64,000 nucleotides of DNA from Spongiihabitans sp965206355 (GTDB lineage Bacteria; Pseudomonadota; Gammaproteobacteria; Arenicellales; Poriferihabitantaceae). The position numbers and the translations under genes were made by a program. The stretch's first letter is position 1. Every line of letters begins with the position of its first letter. The notes beneath the pieces are model-generated. The model was not told the DNA's origin. It did no database searches and worked only from the letters and a program-made list of their open reading frames with translations. Shown here piece by piece: positions 1 through 9,327 of this stretch. Location of the stretch: the NCBI GenBank assembly GCA_965206355.1, contig OZ242212.1:930001-994000 (forward strand). Direction: 5' to 3'.

Positions 1-1
1 C

Positions 2-1114
2 TTGATTATTCCCGGATTGGTGGATACGCATATTCATTATCCGCAGTGTGAAATCATTGCCGCTTACGGTACCCAGCTAATGGATTGGTTGCAACAATAT
101 ACGTTTCCGGTGGAAGAGAAATTTGCAGATCCGAATACTGCTGCGGCGACTGCGGATTTTTTCCTTGATGAGCTATTACGCAATGGCACGACCACTGCCC
201 TAGTATTTGGAACGGTACACCCGCAGTCGGTGGACGCATTTTTTGTAGCAGCCGAGCAGCGTAATATGAGGATGATATGCGGAAAAGTGATGATGGATCG
301 AAACGCACCAGCAGGCTTGTGCGATACCTCGCAGCTAAGTTATGCAGACAGTAAGGCGTTAATCAAACGCTGGCACGGAAAAGGTCGATTGGGTTATGCG
401 ATTACACCGCGATTTGCACCGACATCAAGTGCGGCACAATTAGATATGGCAGGACGGTTATTGCAGGAATATCCCAATGTGCATCTACATACGCATTTAT
501 CAGAAAATAAAAAAGAATGCCAATGGGTCGGTGAATTATTTCCGGATCGCCGCGATTACCTTGATGTCTATGACCATCATGGGTTGTTAGGCAGGCGCTC
601 GATTTTCGCGCATGGCATACATTTGTCCGAACGGGAATGGCAATGCCTGCAAAAATCTGAATCCAGTCTGGCATTTTGTCCAACATCCAACCTGTTCATT
701 GGCAGTGGGCTGTTTAATTTTAATCAGGCAGACGCTTATAATGTGAAGGTCGGTTTCGGTACTGATGTCGGTGGTGGTGATAGTTTCTCGTTGCTACGCA
801 CCATCAACGAGGGTTATAAAATCCAGCAACTTCAGGCGTATAATCTGTCACCAATACGCTCGCTTTTTCTAGCAACGCTGGGCGGTGCCGCCGTGCTTGA
901 TTTACAGCGCGATATTGGCAATTTTGAAAAGGGTAAAGAAGCCGATTTTATCGTGCTTGATTACCATGCCACGCCATTGATTGATTTCAGAATAACGCGC
1001 TGTCAAACTTTGATGGAGAAATTATTCGTCATGCAAATGCTCGGCGATGATCGAGCAATAAGAGAGACTTGGATAATGGGACACCAGCAATTTACCCGAG
1101 CAGTTAAGGGGTAA
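2..1114 (+). CDS. guaD: Guanine deaminase, 5' end outside the window
   Basis: Amidohydrolase-superfamily enzyme that hydrolyses guanine to xanthine and ammonia in the cytoplasm. The visible 370 codons hold the metal-binding HIH (residues 10 and 12 of the visible part), HTHLSE near 163, AHGIHLS near 204 and the late metal aspartate in GTDVGG at about 255. These are the family's motifs in the usual order. The frame is open to the left edge, so the true start and the first 60 or so residues are missing; the TTG at base 2 is only the first possible codon in view. It lies two genes from xdhABC, which would oxidise its product xanthine, so the two loci make one purine-degradation route. Another amidohydrolase specificity is possible but guanine deaminase fits best. 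Confidence 0.88.
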   Translation: MIIPGLVDTHIHYPQCEIIAAYGTQLMDWLQQYTFPVEEKFADPNTAAATADFFLDELLRNGTTTALVFGTVHPQSVDAFFVAAEQRNMRMICGKVMMDRNAPAGLCDTSQLSYADSKALIKRWHGKGRLGYAITPRFAPTSSAAQLDMAGRLLQEYPNVHLHTHLSENKKECQWVGELFPDRRDYLDVYDHHGLLGRRSIFAHGIHLSEREWQCLQKSESSLAFCPTSNLFIGSGLFNFNQADAYNVKVGFGTDVGGGDSFSLLRTINEGYKIQQLQAYNLSPIRSLFLATLGGAAVLDLQRDIGNFEKGKEADFIVLDYHATPLIDFRITRCQTLMEKLFVMQMLGDDRAIRETWIMGHQQFTRAVKG

Positions 1115-1180
1115 TGTAGTGGGTAATTTTCGATGCGACTTTAGAGATTGTGCAAAAACCTCCATTTATATGAACGCAAA

Positions 1181-1189
1181 TGCTATGAT
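1181..1189 (+). promoter_or_regulatory. Possible extended -10 promoter for the CapD-like gene
   Basis: TGC followed by TATGAT is an extended -10 match 65 bases upstream of the ATG at 1254. I see no good -35 box. A small imperfect hairpin (GGGGCT against AGCTCCC, about 1218-1236) lies in the leader. Pattern match only. Confidence 0.3.
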
Positions 1190-1253
1190 ATTGGTAACCT
1201 AGACAACAGCTTGATTAAGGGGCTGATTTAGCTCCCTAATACCCTTGCAAATT

Positions 1254-3131
1254 ATGTCCATAACGCAATATGTTACCAGACTGTTAAACGCATCGCGCCA
1301 GACCAAGCACGTGATAATCGGGGTGTTGGATGCCGTGCTGGTTTTAATGGCACTGTGGTTGTCATTCTTTTTAAGGCTGGATACCTTCCAATTGCCAGAT
1401 GGTCGAATGGTGTTGCTCATTCTCGTTGCGCCGGTTGTTGCCATCCCCTTTTTTATTGTTAATGGTCTTTATCAAACAGTTATTCGCTATATGGCTACGG
1501 ACATCATCTGGGTGGTGCTTCGTGCTGTTACTGGTTACTGTCTGATTTGGACGTTGCTGGTGTTGCTTTCCGGCATCGGGGGTGTACCACGCTCGGTGAT
1601 TTTAATAAATTGGGTAATCTGTTTGGTTTTCATTGGTGGCTACAGATTTACTGCCGAATGGTTAATCAATGTTTATCTGAGGATACCATATAGTAAGAGC
1701 GAACCAATCATACTCAGGCGAGTGCTCATCTATGGTGCGGGTGAAGCCGGTGTTCAATTAGCGGCCCTTTTATCTTCCAGTCGTCAAACCAAGATAGTTG
1801 GATTTATTGATGACGCATCACGGCTGCATAATCAGGTGATTAAAGGCTTCAAGGTCTATCCGGCTAAAAACCTCAATAGTTTGATACACAAAGTCAGGGT
1901 TTCCGAGATTCTTCTGGCAATGCCTTCGGTTTCCCGTAATAGAAAACGTGAGATTTTCTCGTTATTGGCGACTTTGTCGGTACGGGTTCGCACGTTGCCT
2001 GACATCACTGCTATTACCGAAGGCAAAGTAAAAGCTCAGGATGTTCAAGATATTGATATTGCCGATTTGCTGGGCAGAGAATCGGTGCCTGCTGATGCAA
2101 CATTACTGCGAAAGAACATTGACGGCAAGGTGGTTATGGTAACTGGTGCGGGCGGTTCAATTGGTGCCGAGTTATGCCGACAGATTACATTATTGAATCC
2201 AAAAATGTTGGTGCTGTATGAGCAAAATGAGTTCAACCTGTACAGTATAGAGCGTGCTCTAAATCAGCAAGATGTTGAGCTTGTTGCAGTGCTTGGTTCG
2301 GTATGCGAGCGGCAGCGTCTGCTTGAGCAGTGTGAAAAATTCGGTGTCAATACCTTGTTTCATGCGGCTGCCTATAAACACGTCCCGCTGATAGAAGCGA
2401 ATCCGCAAATAGGGGTGCAGAATAATATTTTAGGCAGCTATGCGACTGCGTTGGCAGCGGTAACCGCAAAAGTAGCTTGTTTCGTTATGATCTCGACCGA
2501 TAAAGCGGTGCGTCCGACCAATGTGATGGGGGCAAGCAAACGCTTTGCTGAGCAGATATTGCAAGCCATGGGAAACGACAGCATCGGTGCACCGACAAAA
2601 TTTATCATTGTTCGTTTCGGCAATGTTATTGAGTCTTCGGGTTCGGTTATTCCGCTGTTCAGAAAGCAGATAAAAGCGGGTGGTCCGGTAACGGTAACGC
2701 ATCGGCAGGTTACCCGATATTTTATGAGCATTCCAGAAGCGGCACAGTTGGTGTTACAAGCGAGCGCAATGGGCAAGGGCGGTGAAGTGTTTGTGCTTGA
2801 TATGGGGAAGCCGATAAAAATTTATGATCTTGCTCTAAAAATGATTAAATTAAGCGGCTTGACGTTAAATGATGCCGATCACCCGAATGGCGATATAGCA
2901 ATAAAAATTTCCGGTATGAGAGCGGGGGAAAAACTGCATGAAGAGTTATTGATTGGCGAAAACGTGTCAACAACGGCACACCCTCAAATTATGATGGCCA
3001 ATGAAAAATTTTTATCCTGGGATATAATGCAACAGAAAATAGATGAATTGGAGAATGTAGCAGACAGTCACGTTGACATTCAACACATACTTGCCAGCGT
3101 TGTCGAAGACTATTCGCTCAAGCAGTTTTGA
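1254..3131 (+). CDS. Membrane-bound nucleotide-sugar epimerase/4,6-dehydratase (CapD/WbpM/FlaA1-like)
   Basis: Protein of 625 residues with the two-Rossmann layout of the CapD/WbpM family, which makes 4-keto-6-deoxy UDP-sugars for surface polysaccharide or protein glycans. The first 130 or so residues hold four hydrophobic segments. A CoA-binding-like Rossmann unit follows (YGAGEAGVQ near 160). The catalytic SDR domain begins at VTGAGGSIG near 296, with STDKAVRPTNVMGASKR near 414 carrying the Ser and Lys of the active site. I start at the ATG at 1254, which begins MSITQY, rather than at the TTG nine bases upstream. No other polysaccharide gene is in the window, so the product cannot be named further. 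A 139-bp mobile element begins 12 bases after the stop codon and may end transcription. Confidence 0.85.
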   Translation: MSITQYVTRLLNASRQTKHVIIGVLDAVLVLMALWLSFFLRLDTFQLPDGRMVLLILVAPVVAIPFFIVNGLYQTVIRYMATDIIWVVLRAVTGYCLIWTLLVLLSGIGGVPRSVILINWVICLVFIGGYRFTAEWLINVYLRIPYSKSEPIILRRVLIYGAGEAGVQLAALLSSSRQTKIVGFIDDASRLHNQVIKGFKVYPAKNLNSLIHKVRVSEILLAMPSVSRNRKREIFSLLATLSVRVRTLPDITAITEGKVKAQDVQDIDIADLLGRESVPADATLLRKNIDGKVVMVTGAGGSIGAELCRQITLLNPKMLVLYEQNEFNLYSIERALNQQDVELVAVLGSVCERQRLLEQCEKFGVNTLFHAAAYKHVPLIEANPQIGVQNNILGSYATALAAVTAKVACFVMISTDKAVRPTNVMGASKRFAEQILQAMGNDSIGAPTKFIIVRFGNVIESSGSVIPLFRKQIKAGGPVTVTHRQVTRYFMSIPEAAQLVLQASAMGKGGEVFVLDMGKPIKIYDLALKMIKLSGLTLNDADHPNGDIAIKISGMRAGEKLHEELLIGENVSTTAHPQIMMANEKFLSWDIMQQKIDELENVADSHVDIQHILASVVEDYSLKQF

Positions 3132-3142
3132 ATTCACATAAT

Positions 3143-3281
3143 GAGACCTTTGCACGGAAGATGATTTCGCTTTCAGGCAAGGCAAAAACGCACGGAATGA
3201 GGGAGTTTATGCTTATAAATGACCGATTGAGTACGTTTTTAACACAGCATGCAGGTGAAATGGCTTTCGTGCAAAGGTCTC
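3143..3281 (+). mobile_element. 139-bp inverted-repeat element (MITE-like), copy 1
   Basis: Starts GAGACCTTTGCACGGAAG and ends with its near-perfect inverse CTTTCGTGCAAAGGTCTC. It is flanked by the 5-bp direct repeat ATAAT (3138-3142 and 3282-3286). Seven copies of exactly this length occur in the window. It carries no transposase. It lies between the ends of two converging genes. One strand is open across the element (KMISLSGKAKTHGMREFML and so on), but there is no ribosome site, so I do not call a gene. Confidence 0.9.
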
Positions 3282-3349
3282 ATAATAACGGGCCTATTGC
3301 CAAACCCTTCCAAAACCCAACCCAGACAAGTGGCGTGCTTGGAGCTTGT

Positions 3350-4168
3350 TCAATCAAGCTCGGTTTGAATGTGCGCTTGTTGCAAAGCGGGCTGTTGCAG
3401 GGCAATCAATTGCGCCGCCACGGCAACGGCGACTTCCATAGGTCGTTTACCCCCAACCTGTTCAAGTCCAATCGGTGAGGTTAGTCGGGCAATCTCATTG
3501 TTGTTGAATTGTTTGCGGGCGAGTTGTTTCCTGAATTTTGCCGCTTTTGATTTAGAGCCAATTAAACCACAGAAGCGGACATCATTGCGAGATAGGATGG
3601 CTTCCACTAATTGCATATCCAGTTCGTGGCTGTGCGTCATGACCAAAAAATAAGCATTAGCGGCGCATTCCTCAACATCAACATCGGGGTTTCGCATTTT
3701 GACAAGATCAATATTAGCGGCAAATCGCTCGCTTTGCTCACGGACAAACTCCGCTCTCGAATCAATCCATTTCACCTTGCAAGGTAGTGCGGACAAAATA
3801 GTAGCCAGTGCCTGTCCGACATGACCGGCACCGAAAAGCACAACATTGAAGTCCTTCGCGGCAATGTATTCAAAAAGTAACTCAACATGACCACCACAAC
3901 ATTGCACTAAATCTTTGCCTAATCGGAAGGACTCCCGAATGATGGTAGGTTGACTATGTGCTAAGCTGGACGACAACATAGTGCGTGCCTTGGCAATCGC
4001 CTGATACTCAAGATTGCCGCCGCCAATGCTGTCGTAGATATGGTTTTCATCAACTATCATTTTACTGGTCGCATCGCGCGGGGCCGAGCCTTGTACCGCT
4101 AAAATAGTAACGATGACAAAACTTTTGTCTTGCTCGGACAGGCGGGCGATGGCTTCAATCCAATTCAT
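3350..4168 (-). CDS. xdhC: Xanthine dehydrogenase accessory protein XdhC
   Basis: Protein of 272 residues of the XdhC/CoxI family, which binds molybdenum cofactor, helps its sulfuration and inserts it into xanthine dehydrogenase. The N-terminal XdhC domain begins MNWIEAIARL and includes the typical GSAPRDATSKM and GGGNLEYQA stretches. A C-terminal NAD-binding-like domain carries GAGHVGQALA. The ATG at 4168 overlaps the TGA of xdhB as ATGA, so the three xdh genes are translationally coupled in the order xdhA, xdhB, xdhC. The stop lies 68 bases from a 139-bp mobile element that separates it from the converging CapD-like gene. Confidence 0.9.
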   Translation of the reverse strand: MNWIEAIARLSEQDKSFVIVTILAVQGSAPRDATSKMIVDENHIYDSIGGGNLEYQAIAKARTMLSSSLAHSQPTIIRESFRLGKDLVQCCGGHVELLFEYIAAKDFNVVLFGAGHVGQALATILSALPCKVKWIDSRAEFVREQSERFAANIDLVKMRNPDVDVEECAANAYFLVMTHSHELDMQLVEAILSRNDVRFCGLIGSKSKAAKFRKQLARKQFNNNEIARLTSPIGLEQVGGKRPMEVAVAVAAQLIALQQPALQQAHIQTELD

Positions 4169-6474
4169 TGCTTTGATTTCTTTACTTCGCTAACGACACG
4201 TAAAATCTCTTGAGGTGTGGCAGGCGCATTTAATTTTGGGAATATCGAATAATCGGCAACCGCAGCAATAGCATCCCGAATAGCACACCAGGTTGATATC
4301 GCCAGCATCAGCGGCGGTTCACCAACCGCTTTGGAGCGAAAAATCGTTTGTTCCTGATTGGGCATATTTTCAATTATTCGGGCATTAAAAATTGTCGGCG
4401 CATCACTAATAGCCGGAATTTTGTAGGTTGCCGGGCCATCGCTGAGCAATTTCCCTGCTTCATTCCATTTCAATTCCTCACAGGTCAACCAGCCGACACC
4501 TTGTATAAAGCCACCTTCAATCTGCCCTATATCTATTGCCGGATTGATTGAATTGCCGACATCATGAAGAATATCTGCGCGATGCAGTTTGTATTCTCCG
4601 GTCAGCGTATCAATCAACACCTCGGATACCGCCGCACCGTTGGCATAATAATAAAAAGGATGCCCGGAAGCGGTTTCGCGATTATAATGAATTTTCGGTG
4701 TTTTATAAAAACCGGTAGCGGACAGTGAAACCCGTGCTAACCAGGCTTGCTTGGCGACTTGGGCGAAAGGGAAAATCTGCTCTTTAACGCCAACCTGATT
4801 ATCCGCAAATTTTATTTCATCAGCAGCGACATCGTATTGTTCTGATAAAAAGGCAATCAGCCGCTGTTTGATGGTGATTGCCGCATTGCGGGCTGCCATG
4901 CCATTGATGTCGGTGCCTGATGAGGCGGCAGTCGGTGCGGTGTTTGGAACTTTATCGGTGCGCGTTGCCGAGACCTTGATGCGCTGCACATCTATCTGAA
5001 ACTCTTCGGCAACAATCTGTCTTATTTTAGTCATCAAGCCCTGTCCCATTTCGGTGCCACCGTGATTGACTTGCACACTGCCATCGGTATAAAGATGGAT
5101 GAGTGCGCCCGCTTGATTCAAGTGGGAAACGGTAAATGAAATACCAAACTTTACCGGCGTGAGTGCCAGACCTTTTTTTATAATCGGGCTTTGTTTATTG
5201 AAGGCGCGTATTGCTTGCCGACGACTCCGATATTGTGATTCCTGTTCCAGTTGCTCGACAATTTGCGGAATATTAAAGCTCTCAATGTGTTGGTGATAGG
5301 GGGTTATGTTTCTATCAACCGTGTTATAAAAATTCAATTTGCGAATATCCAGCGCATCTTTTTGACGATGAATAGCAATTTCATCAATGACGTTTTCCAT
5401 CGCAAGCATACCCTGCGGACCACCAAAACCGCGAAAGGCTGTATTTGAAACGGTGTGGGTTTTGCAGCGCAAGCCTTCGATATACACATTCGGTAAATAA
5501 TAGGCATTGTCGCAATGGAACATCGCCCGATCGACAATAGCATCGGACAAATCTGGAGAATAACCACATTGTCCTGCCAGCAGATAACGCACCCCTAAAA
5601 TTGTGCCATCGTTATCAAAACCAACCTGATATTGGTTTAAGAAATTGTGCCGTTTTCCGGTCATCACCATATCGTCTCGGCGCGACAATCGGCAAGTAAT
5701 CGCCACACCGAGTCTCGCCGCAAACACCGCAGCAAAACATGACCACGCTGCCGCATGGGTTTCCTTACCGCCGAAGCCACCGCCCATGCGGCGCGTAATA
5801 ACGTCCACTTTGTTCATCGCGATGTCAAGCACCTGCGCCACCAGTTTTTGGGTCTCGGTTGGATTCTGGGTTGAGCTGTAGATGGTCATATCGCCCTCTT
5901 CCCCGGGAACGGCAATGCTCGCCTGTCCTTCCAGATAAAATTGTTCCTGACCACCGACTTGTAAGGTTGAGCTGATATGGTGCGGCGCATTTGCTAATGC
6001 CTGAATGACGTTACCACGTTGCATCTGATGCGGCGGTCGTACATAGAATTGCTGGTCAATCGCCTGCTGAAGATCAAGCACCGCTGGCAACGGTTGGTAT
6101 TCAATAGTGGCGAGGGTAACCGCCTGTCGTGCTAATTTATGACTGGTTGCGGCGACCGCAAAAATAGGCTGACCAAAATATTCAACGGTATCTTCGACCA
6201 GCAAGGGGTCGCCCGCAAAAACAGCACCAATATCAATCATCCCCGGAATATCGGTGGCGGTAATGACATCAACCACACCGGGCGCTACCCTGACTCGTTG
6301 CAGATCCAATTTAATCACTTTGCCGTGAGCGATTTCGCTACCGCCAACACAGACAAAATACTGCGTCCGCAAAGACACTTGATCATCAACATAAACGGCG
6401 GTGCCGCTGACATGTTGTGGCGCACTCTCATGTGCTAATGCCCGACCGACAGCCCGATTGATAGCGGAACGCAT
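4165..6474 (-). CDS. xdhB: Xanthine dehydrogenase, molybdopterin-binding subunit
   Basis: Large subunit (769 residues) that carries the molybdenum cofactor and oxidises hypoxanthine and xanthine to urate. It begins with the aldehyde-oxidase a/b hammerhead domain (GRALAHESAPQHVSGTAVYV). Cofactor-binding motifs follow, including RRMGGGFGGKE near 230. Near the C-terminus KAVGEPPLML carries the catalytic glutamate. The length matches the bacterial XdhB family. It lies 20 bases downstream of xdhA and overlaps xdhC by 4 bases. Related aldehyde or quinoline oxidases share the fold, but the split xdhABC order and the nearby guanine deaminase favour xanthine dehydrogenase. Confidence 0.92.
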   Translation of the reverse strand: MRSAINRAVGRALAHESAPQHVSGTAVYVDDQVSLRTQYFVCVGGSEIAHGKVIKLDLQRVRVAPGVVDVITATDIPGMIDIGAVFAGDPLLVEDTVEYFGQPIFAVAATSHKLARQAVTLATIEYQPLPAVLDLQQAIDQQFYVRPPHQMQRGNVIQALANAPHHISSTLQVGGQEQFYLEGQASIAVPGEEGDMTIYSSTQNPTETQKLVAQVLDIAMNKVDVITRRMGGGFGGKETHAAAWSCFAAVFAARLGVAITCRLSRRDDMVMTGKRHNFLNQYQVGFDNDGTILGVRYLLAGQCGYSPDLSDAIVDRAMFHCDNAYYLPNVYIEGLRCKTHTVSNTAFRGFGGPQGMLAMENVIDEIAIHRQKDALDIRKLNFYNTVDRNITPYHQHIESFNIPQIVEQLEQESQYRSRRQAIRAFNKQSPIIKKGLALTPVKFGISFTVSHLNQAGALIHLYTDGSVQVNHGGTEMGQGLMTKIRQIVAEEFQIDVQRIKVSATRTDKVPNTAPTAASSGTDINGMAARNAAITIKQRLIAFLSEQYDVAADEIKFADNQVGVKEQIFPFAQVAKQAWLARVSLSATGFYKTPKIHYNRETASGHPFYYYANGAAVSEVLIDTLTGEYKLHRADILHDVGNSINPAIDIGQIEGGFIQGVGWLTCEELKWNEAGKLLSDGPATYKIPAISDAPTIFNARIIENMPNQEQTIFRSKAVGEPPLMLAISTWCAIRDAIAAVADYSIFPKLNAPATPQEILRVVSEVKKSKQ

Positions 6475-6494
6475 AGCGTGTTATTGAACAGTCG

Positions 6495-7991
6495 TCATGC
6501 TGCCACCTCATAGTCGGTGACACGGGTGAGAGTGGTCGGTGTGGTAAGTTCCAGATGCAATCGTGTCAACAGGTTTTGTGCGACCTGCATACGGTATTCG
6601 GCACTCGCCCTGACATCGCTAATCGGCTGGAAATCCAGCGCAAGCGCTTGCTGTGCGCGTGCTATGCTGTGCGCGTTCAGGGGTTGCCCAGACAACGCCT
6701 TTTCACATTGATACGCGCGCTTGGGTATGGCTGCCATGCCCCCACAGGCAATGCGAATAGAGTTAACGATTGCGCCATCGTCTGTATCTGCTAACTGAAT
6801 ATAAACAGCCAGACACAATGCCGAAATATCATCATCAAGGCGTTTGCTGATTTTATAAATTTTCAAGCAGTGTCGGGCATCGGCTTTAGCAATCAACAGC
6901 GCGCGCACAAACTCATTTTTTGCCAAAGCGGTGTATCGATAATCAATGAAAAAATCCTCTATTTTCAGTGTGCGCTGGTTGGTTGCACTTTGTAATATAA
7001 TTTTGGCATTTAGTGCGATGAGCACTGGTGGCAAATCACCGATGGGTGAGGCATTTGCGATATTACCGCCCACGCTACCGGCGTTTCTCACTTGCTTTGA
7101 ACCAAACCGATCCAGTAAATGCGACAACGCCGGGTAATCCTTGTTAATCAGCTTATCAAAATCGGACAAACACACTGCGGCACCTATTTCGTAATAATCT
7201 TTATCCTCATTGATTTTTAGCAGTTCAGCAACACCGCCGACATAGATGATTTGCTCAATCGGTTTAAGCTGTTGGGTTACTTCCAATGCTAAATCGGTGC
7301 CGCCTGCGAGCAAACGTGCCTCGGGCAGTCGTGCCCGCAATTCGCCAAGCTGCTGCGCGGTTTCTGGCAGGTAATAGTTGTCACTGCCGGCATTCGCTGG
7401 TCTGGTGAGGTCAGCTAATTGTTGTCGGGTTGCGGACTCCAATACGCTGAACTGATCCTCGCCGCAATGCTTGCCAACAAGGACTTCAATAGCAGCTTCA
7501 ATAATCGGTTTGTAACCGGTGCAACGACATAAATTTCCACCCATATATTGTTGCACGACTTTTCTGCGTTCGGCAAGGGATAACTCTGCCAGCGATTCTG
7601 TCAGCGCATTCTTATATAACGCGAATAAAGACATGACAAATCCGGGCGTACAAAATCCACATTGCGAAGCATGCTGATCAACCATCGCCTGCTGTACCGG
7701 GTGGAGCGTTTGCTGGTCTTGCAAATGCTCGACGGTTAGCAGTTGTTTGCCATGTAGTGAGCCGAGAAAGGTGATGCAACTATTACAATGCTGATACCGC
7801 ATTGTATTTGGCTCCTCAACATTGGGCGAAGCTTGTGCCAGCACCACCGTACAAGCACCGCAGTCGCCAGAGGCACAGCCTTCCTTAGTGCCGCACAGTT
7901 GACGATGCTCACGAAGATATTCGAGCACGGTCAGATCGGCTTGCCCCGATTCAATTTTAACGACTTCGTTGTTTAATAAAAACTCTATCAT
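6495..7991 (-). CDS. xdhA: Xanthine dehydrogenase, FAD and iron-sulfur small subunit
   Basis: Small subunit (498 residues) that passes electrons from the molybdenum site through two 2Fe-2S clusters to FAD and NAD. The first cluster cysteines are in GTKEGCASGDCGAC near residues 38-48, with a fourth in QHCNSC. The second cluster lies in QCGFCTPG and NLCRCTGY. The FAD-binding domain (LLAGGTDLALEV, then SVGGNIANASPIGD) and the C-terminal flavin domain complete it. I start at the ATG at 7991 because the TTG at 8000 adds residues that match nothing. A TATAAT hexamer lies at 8003-8008 on this strand, but so close to the start that it would leave almost no leader. Confidence 0.92.
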   Translation of the reverse strand: MIEFLLNNEVVKIESGQADLTVLEYLREHRQLCGTKEGCASGDCGACTVVLAQASPNVEEPNTMRYQHCNSCITFLGSLHGKQLLTVEHLQDQQTLHPVQQAMVDQHASQCGFCTPGFVMSLFALYKNALTESLAELSLAERRKVVQQYMGGNLCRCTGYKPIIEAAIEVLVGKHCGEDQFSVLESATRQQLADLTRPANAGSDNYYLPETAQQLGELRARLPEARLLAGGTDLALEVTQQLKPIEQIIYVGGVAELLKINEDKDYYEIGAAVCLSDFDKLINKDYPALSHLLDRFGSKQVRNAGSVGGNIANASPIGDLPPVLIALNAKIILQSATNQRTLKIEDFFIDYRYTALAKNEFVRALLIAKADARHCLKIYKISKRLDDDISALCLAVYIQLADTDDGAIVNSIRIACGGMAAIPKRAYQCEKALSGQPLNAHSIARAQQALALDFQPISDVRASAEYRMQVAQNLLTRLHLELTTPTTLTRVTDYEVAA

Positions 7992-8349
7992 CGCTTGCAA
8001 TTATTATAAAGTTGACTATTTGGTCAGCATTCTAGCAATCCCGGTGAAATTTGTAAATTCGAGAATCGGTAATGAAGCAGGGGTCATCAATTTACGGCAG
8101 ACATTGATTGGTGAATCAGGGCGGGTATTTGCTCGTTTATCAATTCACAGACTACTGTAACACCTGCGCCGTAAAGAGGTGCTTGGATAGGGCGGTAGCA
8201 ATGTAGTGTTTCAAGAAGTTTACCTAAGCGTTCACCAATTTGTTCATAGCAGATTGCTATATAGTTGTTTAGAACAGCCGGGGGTCGTCTTGCACCTCGA
8301 AATAAAACATTAGTTAAGCGAAATATCGAAATAAAACAGCAAGGTGACG
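7992..8349. other. Spacer with no recognisable gene
   Basis: About 360 bases between xdhA and an insertion-sequence remnant. I find no open frame with family resemblance, no RNA gene and no clear promoter. The bases look like decayed DNA, possibly more of the remnant that follows. Confidence 0.4.
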
Positions 8350-8455
8350 GTCTCTTTAAAAGAATGTGAGTTTAGATTTAACTATGGCTCACTCAAGCAA
8401 CAACTAGAACAGCTGAGGAAATGGGCCAAAATATAAGCTAATCTAGTACAGCCCC
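8350..8455 (+). pseudogene. 3' remnant of an IS1595-family element
   Basis: The frame at 8350-8436 reads VSLKECEFRFNYGSLKQQLE and ends at TAA. It matches the C-terminal end of IS1595-type transposases; the intact element at 20200 has LKECEWRFN at the same place. Right after the stop, 8441-8455 is the inverse of GGGGCTGTACTAGAT, one base different from the start of that element's terminal repeat. Only about 105 bases survive. The protein differs enough to be a second, older member of the family. Confidence 0.75.
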
Positions 8456-8485
8456 TTTTTGTAACAATTAGGTTATGTTGGCTCT

Positions 8486-8502
8486 GCGCGGTAAAACCGC
8501 GC
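8486..8502. other. Perfect 7-bp stem-loop
   Basis: GCGCGGT, AAA, ACCGCGC. There is no T run on either side, so it is not a standard terminator. It lies about 190 bases upstream of the SleB-like gene. Function unknown. Confidence 0.35.
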
Positions 8503-8692
8503 CAAATTCCGCCAAAAGCAAATGTAAGTAGTGGCTATTTGGGCAGTAAACAACAATATGTAGTTGTTTGACGAGAAATAAGACTTGCAAAAAAGGGTAA
8601 AGTTCTGTAAACTTCTGTAAAAATTATGGTAATAGAATTGTTATTCACAATAACTCTGGAATTTATCCCCTAAATTATTTTTTAATTTCGCT

Positions 8693-9190
8693 ATGCAATT
8701 CAAACCTCGTCTGAACATGATTGTAGCTGTTTGTGGCTTTCTATTGGGCATATTATTAAACGTCAATAGTTATGCCTACGATAATGCCCGTGATTTCGAT
8801 TTTTCCACGCTGACCACTGGACACGAGATCGGTTGCCTCGCGCTTAATATCTACCACGAAGGTCGTGGGGAATCGTTAAGAGGTCAGTCTGCGATAGCTG
8901 CCGTGACCATGAATCGGGTGCGTAGTCGCGCTTACCCGAATTCAGTTTGTGAAGTGGTTTGGCAACGAAAGCAATTTAGCTGGACAAATGTTGCGGCAAA
9001 ATATCATACCGTAACGGATTTTACTGCGTGGTCGCAGGCGTTGGTGATTGCCCGGCTGTTTTTCGATGGTGCCCAGATTACCCAGATAGGAGCAGCAACC
9101 CATTATCATGCAGATACGGTTACACCCTATTGGATTGCTGGCGGTAAGTCGATTGGCAAAATTGGCAACCATATTTTCTATATCCTCTGA
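8693..9190 (+). CDS. Exported cell-wall hydrolase, SleB-like (Hydrolase_2)
   Basis: Protein of 165 residues with an N-terminal hydrophobic segment (MIVAVCGFLLGILLNVNSYA) that should act as signal peptide or anchor. A SleB/CwlJ-type Hydrolase_2 domain follows. The family's pattern is clear: LALNIYHEGRGES with the catalytic glutamate near residue 61, AIAAVTMNRVRS, then FSW and a THYHADTVTPYW segment near the end. In Proteobacteria such short forms are thought to cut peptidoglycan during growth. The upstream region is AT-rich with a repeated TTCTGTAAA. It stands alone, with no sporulation genes nearby. Confidence 0.82.
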   Translation: MQFKPRLNMIVAVCGFLLGILLNVNSYAYDNARDFDFSTLTTGHEIGCLALNIYHEGRGESLRGQSAIAAVTMNRVRSRAYPNSVCEVVWQRKQFSWTNVAAKYHTVTDFTAWSQALVIARLFFDGAQITQIGAATHYHADTVTPYWIAGGKSIGKIGNHIFYIL

Positions 9191-9275
9191 TTGTCCTTTT
9201 TTATCCCCCACACAGTACGCATTGGATTTGAAGTTGACTTAGTTTCATTTTAACAGAGATTGTCCCCTGCGCTTT

Positions 9276-9284
9276 TGTTATACT
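9276..9284 (+). promoter_or_regulatory. Extended -10 promoter upstream of the nitrilase-family gene
   Basis: TGT followed by TATACT lies 43 bases upstream of the ATG at 9328. This would give a leader of about 35 bases. There is no clear -35 box, as is common with extended -10 sites. Confidence 0.42.
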
Positions 9285-9327
9285 GTGCGCCCTGTTCAAG
9301 AAAAATTGTTGTTTTACCGTTCGTACC

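Noticed and set aside
2430..2776. Minus-strand frames inside the CapD-like gene
   Set aside because: Antisense shadows of a well-supported coding region.
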